7,389 nt of DNA, taken from NCBI GenBank assembly GCA_031268525.1, contig JAIRXA010000201.1, forward strand, positions 1 through 7,389, written 5' to 3'. A program made the translations under genes and the position numbers. Below, piece by piece: positions 1 through 6,303 of this stretch. Within the stretch, counting starts at the first letter, position 1. Each line of letters opens with the position of its first letter. The DNA comes from Coriobacteriales bacterium. GTDB taxonomy: Bacteria; Actinomycetota; Coriobacteriia; Coriobacteriales; UBA8131. Under the pieces are notes generated by a model, which was given only the letters and a program-made list of their open reading frames with translations, was not told the origin of the DNA and ran no database searches.

Positions 1-21
1 CCTTTCGCCCGTGATGACCTG

Positions 22-1458
22 TCATCGTGCTGACGAGTCGTCATGGGCGGCTGTTTGCTCTACGCGAATGATAAGCTCTTCGTGGGAATGGACATCGATC
101 TTGCGGTAGAGGTGCTCCACATGCGTTTTCACGGTGTTCACGGACAGACTTATTTCATGCGCTATGGTGTCAAGCCTCCTGCCTCGCATGAGGTAAAGCA
201 GGATCTCCTGCTCACGCGTCGACAGCGAAAACTCCCTACCGGCGATCGCGACCATTTTTGATGTTTCCTCGATAAACGAGGGCAGAAGATGCCCCCTATC
301 CTTATCGGTGTCGTCTTGTTCGGAGAACATATTGCTCTTCGAGGGCTGGAGAAAGAAGCTGGCGAGCAGGACGCCATACACAATGGCGATAGCGATATAC
401 GACGCCAGAGGAAACAGTAGCAGCTCCACCAGGCGCCCCAGAAGCCATCCGAGCACCAGTCCAAGGATATTTGCCATGTTACCCAGAGCAAACACGAGGA
501 AAGGCGCTCTCTTTGAGCGTAGGACGCTGAAACCGAGAAGGCAGTAGAAGAACGCGACAAAAAGACTGTAGCCGGATGTTGTCGGCACCGTGATGACCAA
601 AGTCGCGCTGTCGAAAATGAAGTAGAACACCAGCCCGGCGGTCATGAGTAAGGCAATGCCGATTGGCAGGATAGTCAGATTACGTTTTCTACACAGGTGC
701 TCACCCGCAACGACGGCGGCGAAGAAGAGAAGCGAAACAGCAAGCGTCGTCGACCAATCCATCCGTGAAAGAGCGCTCACTCTCTCCCCGAGGAGGGTGT
801 TCAGATAATCCAGAGGAAGGGAGAAGGCAACAATGAAAAGCAGGAGTCGGAGCAGCGATTTTCCATCCGAATGATGCGAGAGCTTGAGCCGTTGCTCTGT
901 ATGCGGTGCCTCCGGATGTACAGGGCCTGCAGTTTTGAGAATGTGCCGGATACAGATCAGAGAGCCAATCGGCAATGCCGCTACGAGGAAGATGGAAAGC
1001 GTCGAGGGCGTCACTGATACGAGGATAATTCCGACAAAACTGCAGGGGATGGCGGCGAAAGTTGCCCTCGCCTGGCCAATCCTGTCATCAACAAGCGCAT
1101 AACACTCGCCCCAAAGGACAAGGAAGCATGCATTTGCGCAGGCGCTGAATACCGCTCCTGCGAGTGTGACAAAGGGTGTCAACTCAGTAAAAAGATACCC
1201 CGATCTCATCGCCACGGAGCCGATGAGAGCGACAGCGGTAACGATGTAGACAAACAGGGGATTTGCAAGAATTCTATCGAATCTGCGACGGAGTACAATC
1301 ACGAGCATCAGCGTTGCGAGTAAAACGAATGTGTGGATAGGCTGAATCGACAGGCTGTCTATGTTCTTTGAGAAATCAGGCGCCACACTTGCAGTATTGA
1401 TCCAGGTCATGAAGCATGCCATGCCGACAAGAAGAAGCGTGCGTCGATCATTGCCCAT
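22..1458 (-). CDS. Membrane-bound LuxR-type transcriptional regulator
   Basis: A 478-residue protein with two parts. Residues 1 to about 380 hold about twelve hydrophobic segments, arranged like a small transporter-type sensor. After a polar linker, residues about 410-470 form a LuxR-type helix-turn-helix, visible as FSLSTREQEILLYLMRG, then DTIAHEISLS and VNTVKTHVEHLYRKIDV. It should sit in the cytoplasmic membrane, sense a small molecule or membrane state, and bind DNA from there. The same architecture is known in Eggerthella lenta, where such regulators control neighbouring reductase genes. It is divergent from the flavoprotein at 1820, its likely target (inference). I chose the ATG at 1458 because AGGGAGGT (1462-1469, minus strand) lies just upstream, with a slightly short gap. 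The in-frame ATG at 1491 has no ribosome binding site. The inducer cannot be read from the sequence. Confidence 0.92.
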   Translation of the reverse strand: MGNDRRTLLLVGMACFMTWINTASVAPDFSKNIDSLSIQPIHTFVLLATLMLVIVLRRRFDRILANPLFVYIVTAVALIGSVAMRSGYLFTELTPFVTLAGAVFSACANACFLVLWGECYALVDDRIGQARATFAAIPCSFVGIILVSVTPSTLSIFLVAALPIGSLICIRHILKTAGPVHPEAPHTEQRLKLSHHSDGKSLLRLLLFIVAFSLPLDYLNTLLGERVSALSRMDWSTTLAVSLLFFAAVVAGEHLCRKRNLTILPIGIALLMTAGLVFYFIFDSATLVITVPTTSGYSLFVAFFYCLLGFSVLRSKRAPFLVFALGNMANILGLVLGWLLGRLVELLLFPLASYIAIAIVYGVLLASFFLQPSKSNMFSEQDDTDKDRGHLLPSFIEETSKMVAIAGREFSLSTREQEILLYLMRGRRLDTIAHEISLSVNTVKTHVEHLYRKIDVHSHEELIIRVEQTAAHDDSSAR

Positions 1459-1655
1459 GCTACCTCCCTGCGATTCGCCAGACGCCCGCATATCACCCGT
1501 TGCGCCCGATAGGCGTCATAACTTTCGTCCACCTCACCCTATCTTCATGCGCAGTATAGCGCCTTAGAATCAAAAATGCTTGTGCCGGTGCTTCTTGTGC
1601 AGAGCCGGTGCCGGTGTTGGCGCTTCTGGTGCCGCCAGAACCGCTGGTGTTGGTG

Positions 1656-1715
1656 TTGGGCACAAACGTGTTGGGTACAAACGTGTCGGGCACAAACGTG
1701 TTGGGCACAAACGTG
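1656..1715. repeat. Four-unit 15-bp tandem repeat upstream of the flavoprotein
   Basis: Four head-to-tail units with consensus TTGGGCACAAACGTG start at 1656, 1671, 1686 and 1701. The second has one change (TACAAACGTG) and the third has one (TCGGG). A fifth, decayed unit (CCGGGCGCAGGCATC) follows at 1716-1730. Each unit contains the partial palindrome CAC-N4-GTG. The array lies in the control region shared with the LuxR-type gene, so it could be a set of regulator binding sites or a slippage-prone spacer that changes length between strains. A 15-bp period does not keep sites on one helix face. Being a multiple of three, it reads as a pentapeptide repeat in both directions, but I do not think it is translated. 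Confidence 0.9.
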
Positions 1716-1734
1716 CCGGGCGCAGGCATCAACC

Positions 1735-1776
1735 GGGATCGCTGTCTATGACGCCGAGAGACACAGACAGCGACCC
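1735..1776. promoter_or_regulatory. Inverted repeat, candidate operator or leader hairpin
   Basis: TCGCTGTCT (1739-1747) pairs perfectly with AGACAGCGA (1765-1773). GGG (1735-1737) can extend the stem by pairing with CCC (1774-1776) if A1738 bulges out, giving about 12 pairs around a 17-base loop. It ends 43 bases before the flavoprotein start. It could be an operator for the divergent LuxR-type regulator, since such proteins bind dyads, or a hairpin in the mRNA leader. The sequence alone does not separate these. Confidence 0.5.
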
Positions 1777-1819
1777 ATCGAAAGACAGACTGGGAGACAA
1801 GAGGAGAAAGGACAGGGTC

Positions 1820-3529
1820 ATGGAACTTGACAGAAGAAGTTTTTTGAAAGGCGCGGCAATGACGGGCGCAGTGCTCACCTCCGCAGCAGTGGGGACGAGC
1901 CTGGTCGGGTGTACCCCGGGAACCGATACCGCTCCACCGGCGGGTGATAATCCGGGACCAACGGGGGGCACGACAGGCGGAACACGATACACCACGTATG
2001 CAAATCCTGACGAGATAGGTGTGGTTCACGAGACTTCCAATGAGGAGACGGTGGATGTGGTGGTCGTCGGCACGGGAGTAGCCGGCATGTGCTGCGGTAT
2101 GGTGGTCGCCGAACAGGCGCCTGACGCGAAAGTTCTGCTTATCGACAAGATCGGCGGACCCGGAGGCAACACCAATTTTGCCGAGATCAACGAGGGCGGT
2201 CTGAGCATGCCGTGGAATGAGGCACTGGCTGCGGCGATGGAGAAAGTCGACGGGCAGATGTGCCTCACCGACCCCTATATCTATGCGCACTACTACGCCG
2301 ACAACGGCAAGGTCAGCGCCTGGTACTTTGACAAGCGTGGCGTCGAGCTTGAGGCTGATCACTTCTTCTATAGAGGGCACACCGGTCGTCTTGCCGTCGA
2401 GTATCTGATCGGTCAGATCGAATCGGATCCCGCCTACGCCAATGTGGAACTGCGGCTCAACACACAGGCCATCACTCTGCTTACCAGCGATGAGCACACC
2501 GTCACCGGCGTGCAGGTTAAGGATGTCAACTCTGGCGACTATGTCAACGTCAATGCGAAGGCTGTCATGTTGGCGACGGGTGGCATGGGCACCAACACGG
2601 ATCTGCTTTCGTACTATACCGGTCAGGATGTGGAGAAGTGTACCGAATACGGTCAGGGGCAGGATGGTGACGGCCACCTGATGGTGGAGTTTACCGCCCA
2701 CGGCATGGCAAAAGACGTCGATCCAACACCGATGTGGGCCGTCGTGAAGGACATGTCTCTCGAGTCTCCCCTGAACTGCTGCTTTGCCATGCAGAATGCC
2801 GGTGTATTTGTGAACCAGACCGGCACGCGGTTTCACAATGAGAACTATGCAGGGTCGTTCCCCTCGGTGGATCACAGCTTCATGCAGCAGGGCAGGGTGT
2901 TCTCCGTCACCGGTAAGGGCCTGATCGATTATTTCCAGCAGAATGGTTCAGATGCGATGATGTTCTATTACTTTCAGGTCCCGACCGATCTGAGCGATGA
3001 GTTGAGCGGTATAAGCAGCAACCCGAACGTCTACATCGCGGATACCTTCGAGGAGCTGGCAGGCTTGATCGGGGTACCGGTCGACGCGTTCGTGGCCGAT
3101 ATGAATGCCTATGACGCGGATGCCAAGGCAGGTACGGGCGATTCGAAGTTTGGGAAAGACCCCAGATACACGATTCCCTTTGGCGATGGCCCCTACTACG
3201 CCTGTGAGTTGTCCACCATATTGATGCAGACCAACAACGGTATTCGTATCAATTACGACTGCCAGGTCGTCGACCCGGGCTATGTACCCATCACAGGTCT
3301 CTATGCCGGAGGCATCGCCGTGAGCGGCTTCAATACCTGCATGTACACCATGGGTACCGCCCAGCACGTCGGCCTGTGGAGTGGATGTAAGGCCGCGCTC
3401 GCCATTGTGACAAACGAGCTTGGTGGGACCGTGGCCGATGACTGGTTTGGCCCCAGCGAGTTCACCGGGCCGCTTCCGGATTTCGCCAACATCGAACCGA
3501 CCAAGCCTCTGCCCGGAACCGTGTCGTAG
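1820..3529 (+). CDS. Tat-exported FAD-dependent reductase, fumarate reductase flavoprotein family
   Basis: A 569-residue flavoprotein. The N-terminus has a twin-arginine motif (DRRSFLKG, residues 4-11), a hydrophobic stretch and a lipobox LVGC (cysteine 31), so it is probably a Tat-exported lipoprotein. A Pro/Gly/Thr-rich linker follows. The FAD-binding Rossmann motif is GTGVAG (84-89), with Asp109 ending the second strand and GGNTN at 115-119. A second FAD motif, ATGG, is at 252-255, and GLYAGG lies near the C-terminus. It has no haem or FMN domain, so it needs a separate electron donor. Where FccA-type fumarate reductases have the proton-donor arginine after RFxNE, this protein has Gly345, and the usual HHTMGG is replaced by MQTNNG (469-474). 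It is therefore probably not a fumarate reductase; the substrate is unknown. The ATG at 1820 is preferred because AAAGGA (1807-1812) precedes it and the Tat motif then sits at the N-terminus. Confidence 0.92.
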   Translation: MELDRRSFLKGAAMTGAVLTSAAVGTSLVGCTPGTDTAPPAGDNPGPTGGTTGGTRYTTYANPDEIGVVHETSNEETVDVVVVGTGVAGMCCGMVVAEQAPDAKVLLIDKIGGPGGNTNFAEINEGGLSMPWNEALAAAMEKVDGQMCLTDPYIYAHYYADNGKVSAWYFDKRGVELEADHFFYRGHTGRLAVEYLIGQIESDPAYANVELRLNTQAITLLTSDEHTVTGVQVKDVNSGDYVNVNAKAVMLATGGMGTNTDLLSYYTGQDVEKCTEYGQGQDGDGHLMVEFTAHGMAKDVDPTPMWAVVKDMSLESPLNCCFAMQNAGVFVNQTGTRFHNENYAGSFPSVDHSFMQQGRVFSVTGKGLIDYFQQNGSDAMMFYYFQVPTDLSDELSGISSNPNVYIADTFEELAGLIGVPVDAFVADMNAYDADAKAGTGDSKFGKDPRYTIPFGDGPYYACELSTILMQTNNGIRINYDCQVVDPGYVPITGLYAGGIAVSGFNTCMYTMGTAQHVGLWSGCKAALAIVTNELGGTVADDWFGPSEFTGPLPDFANIEPTKPLPGTVS

Positions 3530-3556
3530 GGAAGTGCCGAAAACCGCGGAAGTATC

Positions 3557-3625
3557 CTACAACACTCCGCGATACAGATGTCCGCTTGTGCGGCCCTCTC
3601 GTTTGGAGAGGGTCGCACCATTTGT
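3557..3625 (-). pseudogene. Orphan 3' end of a peptidase U32 gene (22 codons plus stop)
   Basis: Read on the minus strand, this segment encodes TNGATLSK...GHLYRGVL and a TAG stop. The 22-residue peptide is identical to the C-terminus of the U32 gene that ends at 6304. Seven bases in six sense codons differ, all synonymous, plus TAG in place of TAA. Upstream of the first threonine the similarity stops abruptly. The frame stays open only to a TGA at 3677-3679 and has no ATG, GTG or TTG, so it cannot be expressed as a gene of its own. Its stop lies 27 bases from the stop of the convergent flavoprotein, a natural spacing for two intact convergent genes. I infer that it is the original end of the U32 gene, displaced by insertion of the tetR-flavoprotein segment. 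Confidence 0.8.
3557..3625. repeat. Direct repeat, left copy (candidate attachment site)
   Basis: This 69-bp segment matches 6304-6372 in the same orientation, with 61 of 69 bases identical. All eight differences lie in the left 31 bases; the right 38 bases (3588-3625) are identical. The flanks are unrelated on the right (GCCAC here, CAGGG at the other copy). Inside the identical part, GTGCGGCCCTCTC (3588-3600) pairs with GAGAGGGTCGCAC (3606-3618) around a GTTTG loop. The one imperfect position is G-U in plus-strand RNA and an A-C mismatch in minus-strand RNA, so the hairpin favours plus transcripts. It may also help end the flavoprotein message, although the T-run after it is poor. Confidence 0.88.
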
Positions 3626-3668
3626 GCCACAGGTATCCCTCTTTCGTCCGGCTCTTTCGTTGCGCTGT

Positions 3669-4253
3669 TTAGGCGTTCAACTTTCTCCTTAGATTGGAGA
3701 AAGACGCAGCCAAACCCTTTCCTAAATCACTGTTCATCAGGCTTTCAAAAACCGAAAGGTCATTGTCTTGCCGATACCTGTCCAGGACAGACATAAAACC
3801 GGCAACAGTGAAATCGAGAAAAACCAAATCGTCACGATCAAGTTCATCAATACCCGTATGGAGTGATTTGAGCCATAATCCTATCAACACCTCCTTCAGC
3901 ATGCCTCTGAGCCAAGGCGTGCTGTGAGAACTTGCAACCAGGCACATTCTTTGAAAATGTAATTTACAGTTCTCGTAATTGCCAAAAACCTGCTTGAGAT
4001 CAAGCGTTCCAGCCAAGAATGCCAAAAAGTTATAGGTCGAGCAATCAAGATTAAAATTCTTTTCGAATATCCTACAGGCCATTTCATCAATGCTTTCATA
4101 ATGATAATAGAAAGTATTGTGATTCACCTTTGCGCCTTTCGACAAAGATGCAACGGTTATCTCGGAATAAGGCATTTGCCCAAACATGTCCCAAAACGTG
4201 TCTTCCAATCGCTGTTGGGCAGAAATCCCTGCGCCCTTTTTTGGTCTCGGCAT
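3669..4253 (-). CDS. TetR/AcrR-type transcriptional repressor
   Basis: A 194-residue protein, the usual TetR-family length. Residues about 9-60 form the DNA-binding domain: a first helix (AQQRLEDTFWDMF), then ITVASLSKGAKVNHNTFYYHYESIDEM, which matches the family pattern ending in the TFYYHY recognition helix. The rest is mostly helical and variable, as expected for a ligand-binding and dimerisation domain, so the ligand cannot be named. The start is the ATG at 4253, with AGGAG (4260-4264, minus strand) six bases upstream. It is divergent from the flavoprotein at 4466 and probably represses that gene and itself through the inverted repeat between them (inference). It is clearly lower in G+C than the genes on either side of the repeats. 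No clear terminator follows it. Confidence 0.92.
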   Translation of the reverse strand: MPRPKKGAGISAQQRLEDTFWDMFGQMPYSEITVASLSKGAKVNHNTFYYHYESIDEMACRIFEKNFNLDCSTYNFLAFLAGTLDLKQVFGNYENCKLHFQRMCLVASSHSTPWLRGMLKEVLIGLWLKSLHTGIDELDRDDLVFLDFTVAGFMSVLDRYRQDNDLSVFESLMNSDLGKGLAASFSNLRRKLNA

Positions 4254-4291
4254 GAGTCGCTCCTAATTAGATGAATTCGTCAAAATCCTCT

Positions 4292-4324
4292 ATTTATTAT
4301 AAATATAATCTAATTATAATAAAT
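4292..4324. promoter_or_regulatory. Perfect 11-11-11 inverted repeat, candidate TetR operator
   Basis: ATTTATTATAA (4292-4302) is the exact reverse complement of TTATAATAAAT (4314-4324), with an 11-base spacer. It covers both plus-strand TATAAT boxes and the minus-strand -10 box, so a protein bound here would block both promoters. This fits autoregulation plus control of the flavoprotein by the TetR-type protein. The arms are made only of A and T, so chance palindromy is likelier than for mixed sequence. Confidence 0.55.
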
Positions 4325-4341
4325 GGAAATTCAGGAATCAA
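4313..4341 (-). promoter_or_regulatory. Candidate promoter for the tetR-type gene
   Basis: On the minus strand, TTGATT (4336-4341) and TATAAT (4313-4318) are separated by 17 bases, a good match to a housekeeping promoter. Transcription would start near 4306, giving a leader of about 50 bases before the ATG at 4253. The -10 box overlaps the right arm of the inverted repeat, consistent with autorepression. Confidence 0.5.
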
Positions 4342-4465
4342 TAACACAGATGTGCCAAGAACGATTCATGAATGGTAAAGGGAAGGAAAGAAAAAAGGCC
4401 GCGTTAGTGCCCATGCAAACGGCACCAATCAGTATGCCTAGGTACACGACATCAAGGAGGATGAC

Positions 4466-6193
4466 ATGCAGCAAAATGAACAGCGGAAAAATACAGAGAA
4501 GTCGTCAGAGCATACATTGGGTAGGCGAGACTTTCTCAAAGGCATGACAGTTTCCGCTGCGGCATTGGTTGGAGCTTCAGCGCTTGGTGCTTGCGCAAGT
4601 GAAACGAGCGGACAAAGTGCAGGCAATACCTTTGCCCAAACGATCAGTTGGGATGGCGAGTACGATGTAGTCGTTGTTGGGTTTGGCGGGGCTGGAGCTT
4701 GTGCGGCAAGAGCAGCGGCAGCAGATGGTGCAGAGGTGCTTCTTATCGAAAAAGCGCCAGAGGGGTTCGAGGGAGGCAATACTCAATTCTGCGGTCAGTT
4801 GTTTGTAAACGGGAATGGCAACGTGGAGGGCACAAAAGATTACTATCGGGCTCTTGCAGGGCATCGATCGCTTGACGAGAGTGTTCTGGATGTCTTCGCG
4901 GAGAGTGTCGCCAATATCGAGGATATCATCTCTGAAACGCTCGGCATCGAAAAAAGCGAGATAAGAAGTGCAAGAACAACACCTGAAGCCGAATATGTTC
5001 AACTACTACAAAGTGTTTCATTGGCAGTAAACAATATGTGCCCAGAATACCCAGAATATGATAAGGCAGAAACAATATCTATCTGTGCACTTCATGATGG
5101 GATTTCAGATGGATACCTGTGGCAGACCATGCGCCAAAGAGTGCTGGAACTCAGTGACAGGATTGACATTTGGCTTGCGTCTCCAGGGAAGAGGCTCATT
5201 CAAGATCCTGAAACAAAAACCATTATCGGAGTGCAGCTTGAGCGCAAGGGTGTGCTTCTGAACATACGTGCCCGTAATGGCGTGGTTATGACCTGTGGTG
5301 GCTTTGAGAATAATCTTGAAATGACGAGAGATTATCTTGGGGCAGAGCAGCTTGCACCTCTGGGGACGCCCTATAATACTGGCGATGGGATAAAAATGGT
5401 TTCTGAAGTCGGCGCTGATCTATGGCATATGAACGTTTGGGAAGGTGGGACGCAGATATTTGGCAGTGTTACTAAAGCTTATACAGAAGATGTGGAAGTA
5501 CGCGGCGCAGATGTGAGCTTCATTCCTTTTGCCTTTATGGCTTCGAGCGCGATTCTGGTAGGACGATCTGGGTTGCGTTACCTTGATGAAATGGAACTGG
5601 GCCGTCATGGTCATTATTATGACAGGGCTACCGGTGAGTGGCATTCTTTACATCATGCTGCACCTTGCTACGTGGTGTTTGACAAGACAGACGCTGGTAT
5701 CATCAAAGTGGATGAGATGGATCAATCAATAGTCCTCTCTACCGATAGTATCGAGGGCTTGGCTGCAGCAATGGAAGTTTCTGCCGAAAATCTAACACAT
5801 ACCATTACATCATATAATTCCTACGCTGCAGCTGGAAACGATATCGAGTTTGGGAGACGCGCAAATTCTATGCGTCCTTTTGGCGATGGACCGTACTATG
5901 CGCTGAAACTCACAGCACCCTTCTTGAATACTCAGGGCGGCCCTCGCAAAAACGAAAAGGCAGAGATCCTCAATAGTGAAGGAAATCCGATACCGCATCT
6001 GTATTCTGCTGGCGAGTTTGGTGGTATTACCTGTAATCAGTATCAGGGTGGAGGAAACATGGCCGAAAACATCATTTTTGGGCAAATCGCTGGCAAAAGC
6101 GCTGCCGCAGCAAAAGAAGATATTCTCAATCCTTATGGAAGTTCGGTGGATTCGAATATTGTTTATGTTCTTGGAAAAGAGACCGACCTCTAA
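4466..6193 (+). CDS. Tat-exported FAD-dependent reductase, second member of the family
   Basis: A 575-residue flavoprotein. The N-terminus has a Tat motif GRRDFLKG (19-26), a hydrophobic stretch and lipobox LGAC (cysteine 43), so it is probably a Tat-exported lipoprotein outside the membrane. The FAD-binding motif is GFGGAG (72-77), with Glu95 ending the second strand and GGNT at 103-106. The second FAD motif is a variant, TCGG (276-279). Near the C-terminus are HLYSAGEFGG and NQYQGGGN, common in FAD_binding_2 reductases and ketosteroid-dehydrogenase-like proteins. No haem or FMN domain is present. The canonical HHTMGG is LNTQGG (487-492). In the catalytic-arginine region it reads DEMELGRHGH (374-383), with Arg380 one place off the expected position. 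The substrate is unknown and probably not fumarate. The start has AAGGAGG (4454-4460) five bases upstream. It is clearly different from the flavoprotein at 1820, so not a recent duplicate. Confidence 0.93.
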   Translation: MQQNEQRKNTEKSSEHTLGRRDFLKGMTVSAAALVGASALGACASETSGQSAGNTFAQTISWDGEYDVVVVGFGGAGACAARAAAADGAEVLLIEKAPEGFEGGNTQFCGQLFVNGNGNVEGTKDYYRALAGHRSLDESVLDVFAESVANIEDIISETLGIEKSEIRSARTTPEAEYVQLLQSVSLAVNNMCPEYPEYDKAETISICALHDGISDGYLWQTMRQRVLELSDRIDIWLASPGKRLIQDPETKTIIGVQLERKGVLLNIRARNGVVMTCGGFENNLEMTRDYLGAEQLAPLGTPYNTGDGIKMVSEVGADLWHMNVWEGGTQIFGSVTKAYTEDVEVRGADVSFIPFAFMASSAILVGRSGLRYLDEMELGRHGHYYDRATGEWHSLHHAAPCYVVFDKTDAGIIKVDEMDQSIVLSTDSIEGLAAAMEVSAENLTHTITSYNSYAAAGNDIEFGRRANSMRPFGDGPYYALKLTAPFLNTQGGPRKNEKAEILNSEGNPIPHLYSAGEFGGITCNQYQGGGNMAENIIFGQIAGKSAAAAKEDILNPYGSSVDSNIVYVLGKETDL

Positions 6194-6220
6194 CATGCAA
6201 TTCAATAGCTTCCCAACGAG

Positions 6221-6259
6221 CATCACGCCCCTGCAGTCGATGGTTGCAGGGGCGTGATG
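6221..6259 (+). terminator. Hairpin terminator after the second flavoprotein
   Basis: CATCACGCCCCTGCA (6221-6235) pairs perfectly over 15 bases with TGCAGGGGCGTGATG (6245-6259) around a 9-base loop. It starts 27 bases after the stop codon. The following bases (GCGGTCTGTTCTC) are only moderately T-rich. It could also slow the end of the convergent U32 message, but that direction lacks a T-run as well. Confidence 0.7.
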
Positions 6260-6303
6260 GCGGTCTGTTCTCAGGCACCGTCCCTCATTGGTCCACACAG
6301 GCT

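Larger units (their letters stand above)
1459..1819. promoter_or_regulatory. Divergent control region between luxR-type gene and flavoprotein
   Basis: This 361-base gap should contain the start sites of both divergent genes. It holds a GGTG-rich, low-complexity stretch (about 1580-1660), a 15-bp tandem repeat (1656-1715), a short inverted repeat TTCTGG/CCAGAA (1624-1629 and 1635-1640) and a longer dyad (1735-1776). Promoter boxes are weak. On the minus strand TATACT (1553-1558) could be a -10 for the regulator. On the plus strand TAGAAT (1565-1570) could be a -10 for the flavoprotein, but neither has a convincing -35. If the plus-strand guess is right, the flavoprotein message has a leader of roughly 240 bases that carries the repeats. 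I see no gene here. Confidence 0.5.
4254..4465. promoter_or_regulatory. AT-rich divergent promoter region between tetR-type gene and flavoprotein
   Basis: This 212-base gap is strongly AT-rich from 4260 to 4350. It contains overlapping candidate promoters in both directions, a perfect 11-bp inverted repeat (4292-4324), the palindrome CTAATTAG (4263-4270) that overlaps the tetR ribosome binding site, a partial copy CTAATTA (4310-4316), and a second palindrome ATTCATGAAT (4364-4373). The plus strand has two perfect -10 hexamers TATAAT (4304-4309 and 4315-4320) but only weak -35 matches, which would suit a gene held off by a repressor. The flavoprotein leader would then be about 140-150 bases. 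The short open frame in it has no ribosome binding site. Confidence 0.6.

Noticed and set aside
1459..1491. Upstream start of the LuxR-type gene at 1491
   Set aside because: No ribosome binding site precedes it; AGGGAGGT lies directly before the ATG at 1458.
1580..1819. In-frame upstream extension of the first flavoprotein by 80 codons
   Set aside because: It would bury the Tat motif inside the protein, translate the tandem repeats, and has no good ribosome binding site, whereas the ATG at 1820 has one.
1493..2875. A 460-codon open frame on the minus strand opposite the first flavoprotein
   Set aside because: It lies almost wholly antisense to a well-supported flavoprotein gene, shows no recognisable domain, is rich in His/Arg/Gly/Val as expected of antisense reading of a G+C-rich gene, and its TFVPN pentapeptides are only the 15-bp repeat read backwards.
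3557..3679. The orphan U32 end as a real small gene
   Set aside because: The open frame back to the TGA at 3677-3679 has no start codon, so it is not an independent gene.
4323..4547. A 74-codon open frame in the leader of the second flavoprotein
   Set aside because: It has no ribosome binding site, overlaps the flavoprotein start in another frame, and its composition is not protein-like. A leader peptide cannot be excluded but nothing supports it.
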